Assembly: GCF_002142155.1 (NCBI RefSeq)
Contig: NZ_NASD01000008.1
Coordinates: 36,335-100,334 of the forward strand
Length of the DNA: 64,000 nucleotides
DNA from: Gilliamella apis
GTDB lineage: Bacteria > Pseudomonadota > Gammaproteobacteria > Enterobacterales > Orbaceae
Direction of reading: 5' to 3'
The notes under the pieces are model-generated. The model was not told the DNA's origin, searched no databases, and saw only the letters and a program-made list of their open reading frames with translations. Position 1 is the first letter of the stretch. Every line of letters starts with the position of its first letter. The position numbers and the translations under genes are program-made. Positions 38,466 to 49,324 of this stretch are shown piece after piece.

Positions 38466-38921
38466 GTGAAAAAGGGACAAAAAGTAAATACATCTTCTCT
38501 TAGCCTACTTGCTATTGCAGGGCTTGAGCCTTATAAAGAGGCAAAAGGTGAGGAGTACATGAATCCTAAGCAATTAAAACATTTCAAACTTATCTTAGAA
38601 GCATGGCTGTCACAGTTACAAGGTGAAATGGGTAAAACAGTTTCTCACATGCAAGATGAGGCTGCAAATTTCCCAGATCCGGCTGACCGCGCTACTCAAG
38701 AAGAAGAGTTTAGCTTAGAATTAAGAGCGCGTGACAGAGAACGCAAATTGATCAAAAAAATTGAAAAGACATTAAAGAAAATTGAAACCGATGATTTTGG
38801 TTTTTGTGAATCATGTGGTGTTGAAATTGGTATTCGTCGTTTAGAAGCAAGACCGACAGCTGATTTATGTATCGATTGTAAAACATTAGCTGAACTTCGT
38901 GAAAAACAAATGGGTATATAA
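38466..38921 (+). CDS. dksA: RNA polymerase-binding transcription factor DksA
   Basis: Binds the RNA polymerase secondary channel and acts with ppGpp on rRNA and amino acid promoters. 151 residues, as in E. coli. The coiled coil includes [19 protein letters not shown] with the two tip Asp residues. Zinc finger CESCGVEIG...CIDC at the C-terminus, and the [18 protein letters not shown] helix. It starts with GTG, preceded by AAGGGG at 6 bases. Next gene gluQ follows after 35 bp, as in enterics. Confidence 0.97.
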   Translation: MKKGQKVNTSSLSLLAIAGLEPYKEAKGEEYMNPKQLKHFKLILEAWLSQLQGEMGKTVSHMQDEAANFPDPADRATQEEEFSLELRARDRERKLIKKIEKTLKKIETDDFGFCESCGVEIGIRRLEARPTADLCIDCKTLAELREKQMGI

Positions 38922-38956
38922 TTTCCATTTAAACCGTTGTTTTATTCAATACGCCC

Positions 38957-39847
38957 ATGCAATATATTGGTCGTTTTGCCCCCTCACCATCTGGACCATT
39001 ACATTTTGGTTCTTTGGTGACGGCTCTCGGTAGTTACTTACAAGCCAAAGCCAATTTTGGTAAGTGGCTTGTTCGCATTGAAGATATTGACCCACCACGG
39101 CAAGTCAAAGGCGCCGCATCGTTAATATTAAAAACCTTAGAGGCTTTCGAGCTGTATTGGGATGACCAAGTTTTATATCAATCAAATTGTAGTGAGCGTT
39201 ATCGAGCCGTACTACAATCACTTATTACTCAGCAAAAAGCTTATTATTGTGATTGTACCAGACAAAGGATCCATAATCTTAGCAATGGGATATATGATGG
39301 CTTTTGTCGTGAGCGACATTTAGCATCCACTAGCCAACAGCAATGTGCTATTCGATTAAAGCAAAGTCAGCCAGTTTTTTCTTTCGATGATAAAATTCGT
39401 GGTCAACAAACTATTGATTCCGCTAATGCTTTAGAGGATTTTATTATTCATCGTAAAGATGGTCTATTTGCTTATAATTTAGTTGTAGTATTGGATGATA
39501 ATTATCAAGGAATAACTGAAATTGTTCGCGGTGCAGATCTACTGCCGGTGACCGCTAAACAAATTTCGCTTTATCGATTATTTAATTTTACTATCCCCAA
39601 TTACTGCCATTTACCATTGGCTTTAGATAGTCATGGTAATAAACTGTCAAAACAGAACCATGCTAGCCCGATTGATAGTAAAAAAGCGAATTTATTAACC
39701 GCACAAGCATTACAGTTTTTAGGTCAACAATTACCGGAAAGCTGGCAAGATGCCTCACAAACACAGTTATTAGATTGGGCAATCACTCACTGGAAAATTA
39801 ACCAAGTACCGAAACAAAACCAAGTGTTAACCACCGATATAAGATAA
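38957..39847 (+). CDS. gluQ: Glutamyl-Q tRNA(Asp) synthetase
   Basis: Truncated glutamyl-tRNA-synthetase paralogue that attaches glutamate to queuosine-34 of tRNA-Asp. 296 residues. GRFAPSPSGPLHFGSLVTAL holds the HIGH-like motif, the zinc site is CDCTRQRI...CRERH, and the KMSKS-like motif is KLSKQNH. No anticodon-binding domain, as expected. It follows dksA, and its last 21 bases overlap the 3' end of convergent moaA. Confidence 0.95.
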   Translation: MQYIGRFAPSPSGPLHFGSLVTALGSYLQAKANFGKWLVRIEDIDPPRQVKGAASLILKTLEAFELYWDDQVLYQSNCSERYRAVLQSLITQQKAYYCDCTRQRIHNLSNGIYDGFCRERHLASTSQQQCAIRLKQSQPVFSFDDKIRGQQTIDSANALEDFIIHRKDGLFAYNLVVVLDDNYQGITEIVRGADLLPVTAKQISLYRLFNFTIPNYCHLPLALDSHGNKLSKQNHASPIDSKKANLLTAQALQFLGQQLPESWQDASQTQLLDWAITHWKINQVPKQNQVLTTDIR

Positions 39848-40801
39848 ATTAGGAGAGATGCCTAGATTATGCTCATGTAATAAATGTTTTTCCGGTTTTA
39901 TTAATAGCGAAGCTAACACTCGTGCCTTAAGTTGTGCTTTCTGTTCTGGACTGCTTAGCAAATCTCGTAAATCAACTGCGGCATCACCAAACAGGCAATA
40001 ATGAAGTTTACCAAGCGATGAAACTCGTAACCGGTTGCAACTTTTACAAAAATCCTGCGAATAAGGCATAATTAGACCAATTTTACCTTTATAATCACTA
40101 TGAGCATAAACTTTAGCAGGACCAGATAATGCCTCTTTTGCTTGTAACTGCCAACCTTGTTCAATAAGTTGAGACTCCATCGCTTGACCAGCTAAATGAT
40201 AGTGATTAAATAACTGACGGCTTTCGGTTGTCTCCATCAGTTCAATAAAACGTAATTCTACTGGTCGGTGTTTAATCCAAGCTAAATAATCATTCAGATG
40301 ATCATTCATATTTTTCATTAGAACAGTATTAATTTTAACTTTCTCAATACCAACATCTAATGATTTTTCAACTCCTTGCATTAACTCTTGCAGTTTATCT
40401 TGGCCAGTTATTCGTTTAAAAATATAAGGAGAAAAACTATCAATACTAATATTAATAGCATTAAGCCCAGCTTGTTGCCAATAATGGACATTTTTTAATA
40501 ATCGTGAGCCATTGGTGGTAATTGCCAATTGTTTAATACTTGGATAAGCCGAAATAATCGACAAAATATCCATAAAATCTCGACGTAAAGTCGGTTCGCC
40601 GCCAGTTAAGCGAATTTTGTGCACACCAAGTTCGGTAAATGTTGATATGACATTATCAATTTCATTTAACGATAAAAATTTATGATCTTTATTAGGTCGA
40701 TACCCATTAGGTAAACAATACTGACATTGAAAGTTACATAGTTCAGTAATTGATAAACGCAAATATTGAAAGCGACGCTGATAATTATCGACTAATTGCA
40801 T
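39827..40801 (-). CDS. moaA: GTP 3',8-cyclase MoaA
   Basis: Radical-SAM enzyme for the first step of molybdenum cofactor synthesis, needed by the formate dehydrogenase in this window. N-terminal cluster CNFQCQYC, LTGGEPTLRRDF, TTNGSRL, INTVLMKNMN, C-terminal cluster CKSCNRLRVSS...C, and the essential C-terminal Gly-Gly (SYIGG). The start at 40801 (MQLVDNYQRRFQYLRL) matches the family N-terminus. AAGGTG is 12 bases upstream, and an in-frame ATG at 40843 is the alternative. No other moa gene is adjacent, and no Moco riboswitch was recognised. Confidence 0.93.
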   Translation of the reverse strand: MQLVDNYQRRFQYLRLSITELCNFQCQYCLPNGYRPNKDHKFLSLNEIDNVISTFTELGVHKIRLTGGEPTLRRDFMDILSIISAYPSIKQLAITTNGSRLLKNVHYWQQAGLNAINISIDSFSPYIFKRITGQDKLQELMQGVEKSLDVGIEKVKINTVLMKNMNDHLNDYLAWIKHRPVELRFIELMETTESRQLFNHYHLAGQAMESQLIEQGWQLQAKEALSGPAKVYAHSDYKGKIGLIMPYSQDFCKSCNRLRVSSLGKLHYCLFGDAAVDLRDLLSSPEQKAQLKARVLASLLIKPEKHLLHEHNLGISPNLSYIGG

Positions 40802-41337
40802 ATATGTTATAAACACCTTATCCAAATCGGGAAGCATAGCCATTTCTGCGCTATACCGCGGCTAAATTACCATATGAATAATATTATCACTTAGGCAAAG
40901 TAGCTTCAGAGTTTGGTTTAGTCTAGCATAGCGTTTATTTTTTGACTATGAACAATTATTTAATATCAATCTAATAAAAAACAATTTATTTTTAACTAAC
41001 ATCCAATATGGTTATTACTATACTCAGTAGCGATAACGCTAAGTTAATCAGGTAATGTCCTTGTTTAGCTGACTGACTCTACCCATAAGTAAAAAAATCT
41101 GTTTTCATTGATGACACACTTATTTAATAACTAAAATTGCGATAATTTTTTACTACAATGATATTTAAATCATTGGTTAATGTAATATTGAAAAATTCAA
41201 TTTGAAAAAATAGTTACATATTTTCATGTTAAATTAATTTAATTGATAAATTAGGTTATTATCAGCTTTACTTATTTTTTATTCTGTTTGAATATATAAT
41301 GATTTTTTGTCGATAAAACCGTCAAATGGAGGTTGTG
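40802..41337. other. Gene-free region between moaA and ppnN
   Basis: About 0.5 kb, AT-rich, separating divergent moaA (-) and ppnN (+). I see no ORF with a Shine-Dalgarno, no tRNA and no strong hairpin; it presumably holds both promoters. Confidence 0.5.
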
Positions 41338-42714
41338 ATGATTACCCATATTAGTCCATTAGGATCAATGGATTTACTTGCACAAGCAGAAGTCGATATT
41401 CTGAAAAAATCAGCAAATAGCGAACTATACCAATTATTTAGAAATTGTTCACTAGCCACACTAAATGCAGGTAGCAAAACTGATAATACTCAAGAATTAT
41501 TGGATAGATTTAAATCTTTCGAAATTAACGTTATCAGCAAAGAACGAGGGGTCAAATTAGAGCTTATTGATGCTCCTGAAACCGCATTTGTCGACAAAAA
41601 AATTATTCGCTCCATTCAAGCCAATCTATTTGCGGTGTTGCGTGATATCCTGTTTTTAAATAGCCAAATTAGTGCAATTAAACATTTGGTGCCTAATGAT
41701 AAACTGGAAAAAGAACACTCCTATTACATCACCAATCTGGTTTTCTCAATTTTACGTAATGCCAATGCCTTACATGTGGGTGAAGAACCTAATTTAATTG
41801 TCTGTTGGGGTGGGCATTCCATTAACGAAAGTGAATATTATTATGCTCGTCAAGTTGGTATGCAGTTAGGGCTACGCGAACTCAATATCTGCACAGGCTG
41901 TGGTCCGGGAATTATGGAAGCCCCGATGAAAGGCGCTGCTGTTGGTCATGCACAACAACGGATCAAAGATAGTCGCTTTATTGGTATGACCGAGCCATCC
42001 ATTATTGCCGCAGAGCCACCAAATGCACTGGTTAATGAACTTATTATTATGCCGGATATTGAAAAAAGACTTGAAGCCTTTGTGCGTATGGCACATGGTA
42101 TTGTTATCTTTCCTGGAGGCCCAGGTACCGCGGAAGAATTGCTTTATATTTTGGGGATTATGCTCAATCCAGCTAATAAAAATCAAACTTTACCAATTAT
42201 TTTAACTGGTCCCAAAGAGTGTGAAAATTATTTTGCTGCAATTGACCAATTTATCCGCAACACCTTAGGAGAAGAAGCAACTAAACTGTATGAAATTATC
42301 ATTGATTCGCCAGAACAAGTTGCTCGCATCATGAAACATGGCGTCAAACAGGTTAAATCATCACGTTTAGCAACTGGCGATGCTTACGGATTTAACTGGT
42401 TACTTAAAATCGATGAATCATTACAGCATCCATTTGAACCAACCCATGAAAATATGGCATCCCTCAATCTACATAAAGATCAACCTGTTGAATTATTAGC
42501 TGCTGATTTACGTCGAGCTTTTTCTGGTATTGTGGCCGGTAATGTTAAAGAGTTCGGGATGAAACAAATTGCCGAACATGGCCGCTATAAGTTACAAGGT
42601 GATCCAGAGATCATGAAACAATTAGATAATTTACTGCTTAGCTATGTAAAACAAGACCGTATGAAGTTACCTGGCGGCAGTGCTTACCAACCTTGTTATG
42701 AAATTTATTATTAA
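41338..42714 (+). CDS. ppnN: Nucleotide 5'-monophosphate nucleosidase PpnN (YgdH)
   Basis: Cleaves purine and pyrimidine nucleoside monophosphates to base and ribose-5-phosphate. E. coli PpnN is activated by ppGpp. 458 residues (E. coli 454). [16 protein letters not shown] start, [52 protein letters not shown], and the LOG-family catalytic block [13 protein letters not shown]. The start at 41338 is fixed by GGAGG 5 bases upstream; an upstream ATG at 41326 overlaps the Shine-Dalgarno. Confidence 0.96.
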   Translation: MITHISPLGSMDLLAQAEVDILKKSANSELYQLFRNCSLATLNAGSKTDNTQELLDRFKSFEINVISKERGVKLELIDAPETAFVDKKIIRSIQANLFAVLRDILFLNSQISAIKHLVPNDKLEKEHSYYITNLVFSILRNANALHVGEEPNLIVCWGGHSINESEYYYARQVGMQLGLRELNICTGCGPGIMEAPMKGAAVGHAQQRIKDSRFIGMTEPSIIAAEPPNALVNELIIMPDIEKRLEAFVRMAHGIVIFPGGPGTAEELLYILGIMLNPANKNQTLPIILTGPKECENYFAAIDQFIRNTLGEEATKLYEIIIDSPEQVARIMKHGVKQVKSSRLATGDAYGFNWLLKIDESLQHPFEPTHENMASLNLHKDQPVELLAADLRRAFSGIVAGNVKEFGMKQIAEHGRYKLQGDPEIMKQLDNLLLSYVKQDRMKLPGGSAYQPCYEIYY

Positions 42715-42736
42715 CGCTAAAATTAAATAACTTCTT

Positions 42737-42788
42737 TTCCGCCGATAGTTAAATTCTAAGATTAAATTGCAGAATTAAATCGGCGGAA
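42737..42788. terminator. Hairpin between convergent ppnN and radA
   Basis: Outer stem TTCCGCCGAT/ATCGGCGGAA with an inner AATTCT/AGAATT stem; TTTT follows shortly on both strands. Positioned between convergent genes. Confidence 0.7.
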
Positions 42789-42808
42789 TATTTTCAGCAA
42801 GAAAAACC

Positions 42809-44185
42809 CTACAAATCACTTAAAATATCTAGTGCTTCAGATACTTTCTTAACCGCAAAGATCTGCATATTTTCTGGTTTCTTTTTCGGCATATTGGCAA
42901 TAGGTACTATCGCTTTTTTAAAGCCATGTTTAGCCGCTTCTGAAATACGCTCTTGGCCACTTGGTACCGGTCTGATTTCACCACCTAATCCTATTTCACC
43001 AAAAATTACCACATCTTGTGGTAAAGGACGATTACGAAAACTCGATACCAATGCGGCAATTAATGCTAAATCGGCACTGGTTTCGGTTACTTTTACCCCA
43101 CCGACAACATTAACAAAAATATCCTGATCGGCCATTTGTAAACCACCATGACGATGTAAAACAGCCAATAACAGTGCCAATCGGTTCTGATCAAGCCCGA
43201 CAGTTACTCGCCTTGGATTACCATAAACAGAGTGATCAACTAATGCTTGGATCTCAACTAATAAGGGCCGAGTGCCTTCCCACAGCACCATTACTGAACT
43301 ACCAGATAACATCTCTTCACCACGACTTAAAAAGATTGCTGATGGATTACTAACCTCTTTCAAGCCTTGTTCGGTCATGGCAAACACACCAAGTTCATTT
43401 ACGGCACCAAACCGATTTTTATGGCTACGCAAAGTACGGAATCGAGAATCCGCATCACCATCGAGTAAAATCGAGCAGTCAATACAGTGTTCAAGCACTT
43501 TAGGACCAGCCAGCGAACCATCTTTAGTCACATGGCCAACCATGATAATGGCAATTCCTTTAGTTTTCGCAAAACGAGTTAAATAAGCGGCTGTTTCTCG
43601 AACTTGTGCCACACTACCCGGTGAAGATTGAATATCAGCAAGATGCATCACTTGAATTGAGTCGATAACCATTAATTTGGGTTGAGACTGTTCGGCCAGT
43701 AAACAGATCTGCTCAATACTTGTCTCAGACAACATATTAATATTATCAGTTGGTAAACCCAAACGGTGGGCACGCATCGCCACTTGTTGTAGTGATTCCT
43801 CACCAGTAACGTAAAGCGTATTCATTTGTGCCGAAAGTTTACTCATTGTTTGCAATAGCAAAGTACTTTTACCTGCACCAGGATTACCACCAATTAAGAT
43901 TGCACTACCTGGTACCACGCCACCACCAAGTACGCGGTCAAATTCAGAAAATCCAGTTGAAAATCGAGGTAAAGCCTCTAAACTAATTTCAGATAATTTT
44001 TGGATTTTAGTTTGCCCAGCACCACCAGCATAACCGGTTAATCGATCATTGCGTGACGAAGTACTCGCTAACCTTACTTCAGTAATCGTATTCCAAGCAT
44101 GACAAGCACTACACTGACCTTGCCAACGAGGATAGTCCGCGCCACAATCATTACAAACATAAGCGCGCTTTACGGTTTTGGCCAA
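42809..44185 (-). CDS. radA: DNA repair protein RadA
   Basis: Branch-migration ATPase of homologous recombination. 458 residues. N-terminal zinc finger CNDCGADYPRWQGQCSAC, Walker A GGNPGAGKSTLL, the RadA KNRFG motif (HKNRFGAVNELGVF), and a Lon-like C-terminal domain (GGVKVTETSADLALIAAL, PSGQERISEAAKHGF). The start codon is TTG at 44185 (MAKTVKRAYVC), with AGGAG 7 bases upstream, matching the E. coli N-terminus. 9 bp after serB in the conserved serB-radA pair. Confidence 0.97.
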   Translation of the reverse strand: MAKTVKRAYVCNDCGADYPRWQGQCSACHAWNTITEVRLASTSSRNDRLTGYAGGAGQTKIQKLSEISLEALPRFSTGFSEFDRVLGGGVVPGSAILIGGNPGAGKSTLLLQTMSKLSAQMNTLYVTGEESLQQVAMRAHRLGLPTDNINMLSETSIEQICLLAEQSQPKLMVIDSIQVMHLADIQSSPGSVAQVRETAAYLTRFAKTKGIAIIMVGHVTKDGSLAGPKVLEHCIDCSILLDGDADSRFRTLRSHKNRFGAVNELGVFAMTEQGLKEVSNPSAIFLSRGEEMLSGSSVMVLWEGTRPLLVEIQALVDHSVYGNPRRVTVGLDQNRLALLLAVLHRHGGLQMADQDIFVNVVGGVKVTETSADLALIAALVSSFRNRPLPQDVVIFGEIGLGGEIRPVPSGQERISEAAKHGFKKAIVPIANMPKKKPENMQIFAVKKVSEALDILSDL

Positions 44186-44194
44186 ATTTTTCTC

Positions 44195-45169
44195 CTAACC
44201 TTCACTTAGTAAACTGGTTGATAAGATGCACCATAAACCAGTTAAATCGGCATAATTGATACTAATTCTTGCTTTTTCAACGACTTTAGGTTTGCCGTGA
44301 TAAGCAACACCAAGTCCAGCAATTCTAATCATCATTAAATCATTGGCGCCATCACCTATTGCAACCGTCTGCTCAATAGGAATATCTAAAGAGGTAGCTA
44401 ATTGTTGCAAGGTTCGAGCTTTATATTTAGCATCAACAATTTGGCCGATCACTTTACCAGTTAGCTTACCATTTTTAATTTCTAACTCATTAGCATGAGC
44501 ATCTATTAGTTTTAGCTTCTGTTTTAAATGGTCGGCAAAATAGGTGAATCCACCGGAAACAATGGCAACATGCCAATTTTTTTTATGTAGCTCTTTAACT
44601 AAACAAGTCAATCCCGGCGTTAGTGGTAGTGCTTTTTTTACTTGCTCTAAAATATCTTGTGGTGCACCAGTTAACGTCGCCACGCGTTTGCGTAAACTGG
44701 TGGCAAAATCAAGTTCACCTCGCATAGCAAGTTCAGTAACTGCAGCAACTTGTTCACCAACACCTTGTAGCTTTGCCAGCTCATCAATACATTCAATACC
44801 AATAGCTGTTGAATCCATATCCATGACCAACAAGCCTGGAGAATGCAAGGAAGGTAAATTATCAATTGGTGCAACATCAATCCCTAAGCTTAACGAAATC
44901 GATTTGGCTTTTTTCGGCATTACCCCTGCAATACGTACAATTTGATAGGTTTTAATTTTCCATGAAGAAACCACAACCATCGGCATTGCCAACTGTCTTT
45001 GAAATTTTGACAGCAAGGTTTTATTTAACTTTTTACCATAAATAATCCAACCAGTTTTTCCGGCATTGTAATCTAATGGAACTACTTCACAACCATTTAA
45101 AGATAAAGGTAAACCTTGCCAATATTGTATATTTTCGGGGAGATCACTATAGGTTAATGTGTAAGCCAT
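44195..45169 (-). CDS. serB: Phosphoserine phosphatase
   Basis: Last step of serine synthesis, a HAD-superfamily phosphatase. 324 residues (E. coli 322). N-terminal ACT-like domain; catalytic VMDMDSTAIGIECIDEL (DxDST), motif II SGGFT, and motif III AIGDGANDLMMI. LARGE block AMRGELDFATSLRKRVATL. Co-transcribed with radA. Copy C of the intergenic repeat lies upstream. Confidence 0.96.
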   Translation of the reverse strand: MAYTLTYSDLPENIQYWQGLPLSLNGCEVVPLDYNAGKTGWIIYGKKLNKTLLSKFQRQLAMPMVVVSSWKIKTYQIVRIAGVMPKKAKSISLSLGIDVAPIDNLPSLHSPGLLVMDMDSTAIGIECIDELAKLQGVGEQVAAVTELAMRGELDFATSLRKRVATLTGAPQDILEQVKKALPLTPGLTCLVKELHKKNWHVAIVSGGFTYFADHLKQKLKLIDAHANELEIKNGKLTGKVIGQIVDAKYKARTLQQLATSLDIPIEQTVAIGDGANDLMMIRIAGLGVAYHGKPKVVEKARISINYADLTGLWCILSTSLLSEG

Positions 45170-45274
45170 ATTTCGAGAGTCTTAAAAGTACAAAACAGAT
45201 TCGGAATTTACCATATCTGCCAAAAATTGTCCAAGTAACGATGATAAGATGTTATTGATTAAATTTTATGGTTT

Positions 45275-45302
45275 AAAAAAACCCCGTTCCTCAAAATTTT
45301 TT
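45275..45302. repeat. Intergenic A-run/CCTCAA/T-run repeat, copy C
   Basis: Seven A, CCCCGTT, CCTCAA, AA and six T. CTCAAAA/TTTTGAG within it (45290-45305) forms a short palindrome, and AATTTAATT follows as in copy B. Between rsmB and serB. Confidence 0.55.
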
Positions 45303-45403
45303 GAGTAAGAATTTAATTCATCATTAATCATTGCAAATAAACTAACAATTAAAAAGGCAAAAATGACAACTAAATTGCTTTACCCCATAAACATAACTAA
45401 TAA

Positions 45404-46693
45404 CTATTCTTTCCTTAATACAGCATAGAAAAAACCATCACCAGCCAATTCAGTCGGTAAAAACTGCCTAAGTTCTCCCTGCTGTTTGGCGTTGGGGGTT
45501 TGTTGTAAAAAACGGGCGATTTGTAACTTATTCTCCTCTGGCAATACTGAGCAAGTGGCATAAACTAAAGTGCCACCTGTTTTTAAATAAGGCCAGATAC
45601 GTGTCAAAATAGCATATTGTAGTTCGGTGAGCTGAGCGATATCGCTATCACGTCGTAACCATTTTATATCAGGATGACGACGAATAACCCCAGTAGCCGA
45701 ACAAGGTGCATCAAGCAAGATACGATCAAACTGATGCCCATCACACCACTTCTCAGGGGTTAAACCATCACCAACTTTGACTTGTGCATGTTGTTTTAGG
45801 CGTGCTAAATTTTCATCAATTCGTTTAATGCGGTTGGCATCAACATCTACAGCTAATACATTAGCGGTTGGCGCAAGTTCTAAAATATGGGTGGTTTTAC
45901 CGCCAGGAGCGGCACACATATCTAAAATTTGCTCGCCATTTTTAGGTGCTAATAGATAAGCCGCATATTGTGCCGATAAATCTTGTACTGTTACCGCCCC
46001 TTCAGCAAAAAACGGTAACTTAGTCACATTTACCGCCGTAGTTAAGCGAAGCGCACCAGGGATATCAGCACAAGTCTCGGAAGCAATTTGTTGTTTTTCA
46101 AGTAATTGTTGGTATTCACTAACCGAATAATGGTTAAGATTAACTCGTAACCACATAGGTGGTTTCTGATTATTCGCATTAACAATTGCTTGCCACTGCT
46201 CTGGATAAGCTGATTTTAAACGATTTAATAACCAACTAGGATGTAAGGTCTGACTAATTTGTTGTTTACTATCTTGCTGAAATTTTTGTTTTAATGACGC
46301 CTGTTGGCGTAAAAATTCACGTAAAACACCATTAATCACACCTTTTAATTGCGGTTTTTTTAAATCATTAACCGCACCAACTGTTTCACCTACAGCGGCA
46401 TGTTCAGGAATTCGGGTATAAAGAATTTGGTACAATCCAGTTAACAATAGGTAATGTAAAATTCTATTTTTTCCAGTTAAGACCTTGCTCATTAAGTTAT
46501 GAATATAAAAATCTAGTTCTGGTAGCACGCGCATTACACCAAAACAGATCTCTTGCACTAGTGCTTTGTCTTTATCAGCAAGTTGATGATTCAAAGATGC
46601 TAAAGCCGTACTAAGCGATTGTCCTTCTTCAAGTACCGCAAAAATAGCTTTTGCACAAAGCGCACGAATATTTTGGTATGACTTTTTATTCAT
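45404..46693 (-). CDS. rsmB: 16S rRNA (cytosine967-C5)-methyltransferase
   Basis: 429 residues. N-terminal NusB-like domain (about 1-140, with [18 protein letters not shown] and [31 protein letters not shown]), then the Rossmann methyltransferase: [44 protein letters not shown] and [11 protein letters not shown] with the two Cys residues of m5C enzymes. Not next to fmt or trkA as in E. coli. AAGG lies about 12 bases before the ATG. Confidence 0.95.
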   Translation of the reverse strand: MNKKSYQNIRALCAKAIFAVLEEGQSLSTALASLNHQLADKDKALVQEICFGVMRVLPELDFYIHNLMSKVLTGKNRILHYLLLTGLYQILYTRIPEHAAVGETVGAVNDLKKPQLKGVINGVLREFLRQQASLKQKFQQDSKQQISQTLHPSWLLNRLKSAYPEQWQAIVNANNQKPPMWLRVNLNHYSVSEYQQLLEKQQIASETCADIPGALRLTTAVNVTKLPFFAEGAVTVQDLSAQYAAYLLAPKNGEQILDMCAAPGGKTTHILELAPTANVLAVDVDANRIKRIDENLARLKQHAQVKVGDGLTPEKWCDGHQFDRILLDAPCSATGVIRRHPDIKWLRRDSDIAQLTELQYAILTRIWPYLKTGGTLVYATCSVLPEENKLQIARFLQQTPNAKQQGELRQFLPTELAGDGFFYAVLRKE

Positions 46694-46724
46694 AACTAAT
46701 AATAGCCTTAATTCTTTTGATTGT

Positions 46725-48068
46725 TTAAAGAATCAATGATCCAACCCATCCAGCAATAAATAACGGAATATTGAAATGGGTAAAGGTTGGAATAACACTG
46801 TCTCTAATATGGTCATGCTGTCCATCACTATTTAAACCAGCAGATGTGGCTAAAATAGTATCTGAAGGTGGTGAACCAGCATCACCGATAGCTCCTGATG
46901 CACCAATTAAACAAACTGTGGCAATTGGTGAAAATCCTAATTGAACACATAACGGAACATAAATTGCGGCAATAATTGGAACAGTAGAAAATGACGAGCC
47001 AATTCCCAGCGTAATGACCAAACCAACTAACATCATCATGAAAGAGGCCACGACTTTGTTACCAGCAAATAACGCTGCACTATTAATGACTAAAGGTTCT
47101 ATTTCATGTGTCTGTTTTAATACTTCGGCAAACCCTTGCGCAGATATCATAACAAAACCAATCATTGCCATCATTTTGATACCATCGGTGAAGATTCCAT
47201 CTGCTTCGCCCCATTTGATTGAACCTGAAACAATAAAGCAAATAAAACCAATTAACGCACCTAATATCATCGATCCAGTATAAAGTTGCACAGTGAAAGA
47301 AAGAATAATCGCTAATAATGAGATAATAAGTGAACGAGCACTTACATTACTAAACTGTTCGGCATGACTCTCTTCACGGATAAGTTCATACTGTCTCGGT
47401 TTACGATAACTGACAAAAATAGCCCATAGTAAACCAACAAACATGCCGAAAGCAGGAATAGCCATAGCATGCATGACATTAACATGACTAACATCCATTC
47501 CTGACGAAATAATATTTTTTAGCAAAATTTGGTTTAAAAAGATATTACCGAATCCGACCGGTAAAAACATATATGGCGTAATCAAACCAAATGTCATAAT
47601 ACACGCAATCATTCGTCTATCTAATTGTAATCTCGACATCACATATAAAAGTGGTGGAATTAATAGCGGAATAAAGGCGATATGAATTGGAATAATATTC
47701 TGTGAGGAAATACTAACTAACCCGATAATAATAATTAACAACCATTTAATTCGTGTTTTGGCATCATTAGTAGTTAATTGTTTAATGGCTTTATCAGCTA
47801 ATAATTCTGGTAATCCTGATTTAGAAATAGCCACGGCAAACGCACCTAACATAGCATAAGATAAGGCAATATTAGCCCCGTTACTAATACCTGTATTAAA
47901 AGCGTCTATGGTTTCTTTTAGTGTTAAATGACTAGACAAACCACCTGCAAATGCACCAATAATTAAGCTAATTACCACATGAACTCGGCAAAGCGAAAGC
48001 ACTAACATTAAAATAACAGCAACAACAACTGCATTTACTGAGGAAAACAGCTCAAGAATAGTATTCAT
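46725..48068 (-). CDS. NhaC-superfamily Na+/H+ antiporter-like transporter, YuiF type
   Basis: 447-residue integral membrane protein with about 11-12 membrane segments. [53 protein letters not shown] and [36 protein letters not shown] blocks are those of the Na+/H+ antiporter family that includes B. subtilis YuiF. Members may carry amino acids such as histidine rather than sodium; the substrate is not resolved. 31 bp upstream of rsmB on the same strand. Confidence 0.8.
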   Translation of the reverse strand: MNTILELFSSVNAVVVAVILMLVLSLCRVHVVISLIIGAFAGGLSSHLTLKETIDAFNTGISNGANIALSYAMLGAFAVAISKSGLPELLADKAIKQLTTNDAKTRIKWLLIIIIGLVSISSQNIIPIHIAFIPLLIPPLLYVMSRLQLDRRMIACIMTFGLITPYMFLPVGFGNIFLNQILLKNIISSGMDVSHVNVMHAMAIPAFGMFVGLLWAIFVSYRKPRQYELIREESHAEQFSNVSARSLIISLLAIILSFTVQLYTGSMILGALIGFICFIVSGSIKWGEADGIFTDGIKMMAMIGFVMISAQGFAEVLKQTHEIEPLVINSAALFAGNKVVASFMMMLVGLVITLGIGSSFSTVPIIAAIYVPLCVQLGFSPIATVCLIGASGAIGDAGSPPSDTILATSAGLNSDGQHDHIRDSVIPTFTHFNIPLFIAGWVGSLIL

Positions 48069-48428
48069 AAATAGATTCTTCGTAGCGAGATAAAGGGGGT
48101 TATTCTAGGCGATAGCTATTTAAAGTGCAATTGTTAGTATACGCTTACTCGCATAAAGCCTTTTTAATCGCCAATTAACTGACCATGTTAAAATGTGAAT
48201 CAATAAAACAAATAATATTGTTATATCTTTAGGTTGTAGCACACTTGATCTCGTGTCATTATAAAAGCAATAGCAAAACTGAAATAACAATTAAATAATT
48301 ATCTTATTGAATTAAATAAGCTAAGGTCTAAATTGCCAGCTTTTTGGCTAAACAAAGTTAATATACACAAACATCATGGTATATGATCAGTTTTGGACAA
48401 AATTTAGATTAGTTACGGAGAATTTTAA
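48069..48428. other. Divergent intergenic region
   Basis: 360 bp between the antiporter-like gene (-) and ydiB (+). AT-rich with a small GCCA/TGGC hairpin near 48330; no ORF or tRNA seen. Confidence 0.45.
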
Positions 48429-49301
48429 ATGAGAATTAATATTGATGGTCATTTTCTATTGATTGGTTTAATGGCTTATCCGATTCGTCATAGTTTGTCA
48501 CCGCAAATGCAAAATACCATTTACTCTAAATTAAATATTCCGTTTATTTATTTAGCATTTGAAGTCGATCAACCAAAGCTAGCCGATGCAATAAAAGGTT
48601 TACGAGCACTTGGGTTACGAGGTAGTGCTATTTCAATGCCCAATAAACAACTTGTTTGCCAATACCTTGATAAATTAACACCTGCGGTAGAAATGAGTGG
48701 TGCCTGTAATACCATTTCAAATGATAATGGCGTATTGACCGGTTATAACACTGACGGCATTGGTTATATGCGTATGCTAGCAGAAGCTGGCATAAATATG
48801 CTAGATAAAAAAATAACCATTCTCGGTGCCGGAGGTGCGGCAACCGCAATTGCCGTACAAGCAGCACTTGATGGTGTAAAAGAAATTGCTATTTTTAATC
48901 AGAAAGATGAGTGCTATACAAAAATAGAATCGGTAATAAAAAAATTAAATGAACAGACAAAATGTAAAGTACATATTACCGATCTAGCTGATGAGAATGA
49001 ACTAAAAAAACAAATTGCTGATAGCGATGTACTTTGTAACGCCACTGGTGTTGGAATGAAACCATTAGAAGGGCAAAGTTTAATTACCGAGCCAACAATC
49101 TTGCGATCAGATCTCGTTGTTACAGATTGTATTTATAGCCCACGCAAAACTAAGCTATTAGAAATGGCCGAACAACAAGGATGTAAAACACTCAATGGCA
49201 TCGGTATGATGCTATGGCAAGGAGCGGCACAAATAAAAATTTGGACAGGCGAAGATGCACCAATTGATTATGTCAAAGAACAAATGGGATTTAATGATTA
49301 A
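48429..49301 (+). CDS. ydiB: Quinate/shikimate dehydrogenase YdiB
   Basis: 290 residues (E. coli YdiB 288). LMAYPIRHSLSPQMQN, SMPNKQLVCQYLD with the catalytic Lys, GYNTDGIGYMRM, GAGGAATAIAVQAA (NAD-binding), FNQKDE, ATGVGMKPLEGQSL, DCIYSPRKTKLL and GMMLWQGAAQIKIWTG. The ISMPNKQ and GMKPLE forms are those of YdiB rather than AroE. ACGGAGAA precedes the ATG. Followed 23 bp later by aroD, as in the E. coli ydiB-aroD pair. Confidence 0.93.
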   Translation: MRINIDGHFLLIGLMAYPIRHSLSPQMQNTIYSKLNIPFIYLAFEVDQPKLADAIKGLRALGLRGSAISMPNKQLVCQYLDKLTPAVEMSGACNTISNDNGVLTGYNTDGIGYMRMLAEAGINMLDKKITILGAGGAATAIAVQAALDGVKEIAIFNQKDECYTKIESVIKKLNEQTKCKVHITDLADENELKKQIADSDVLCNATGVGMKPLEGQSLITEPTILRSDLVVTDCIYSPRKTKLLEMAEQQGCKTLNGIGMMLWQGAAQIKIWTGEDAPIDYVKEQMGFND

Positions 49302-49324
49302 TTTAGTGGTGAACAGGAAATAAA

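Noticed and set aside
40802..41000. Molybdenum cofactor riboswitch upstream of moaA
   Set aside because: No structure or conserved sequence resembling the E. coli moaA leader could be recognised.
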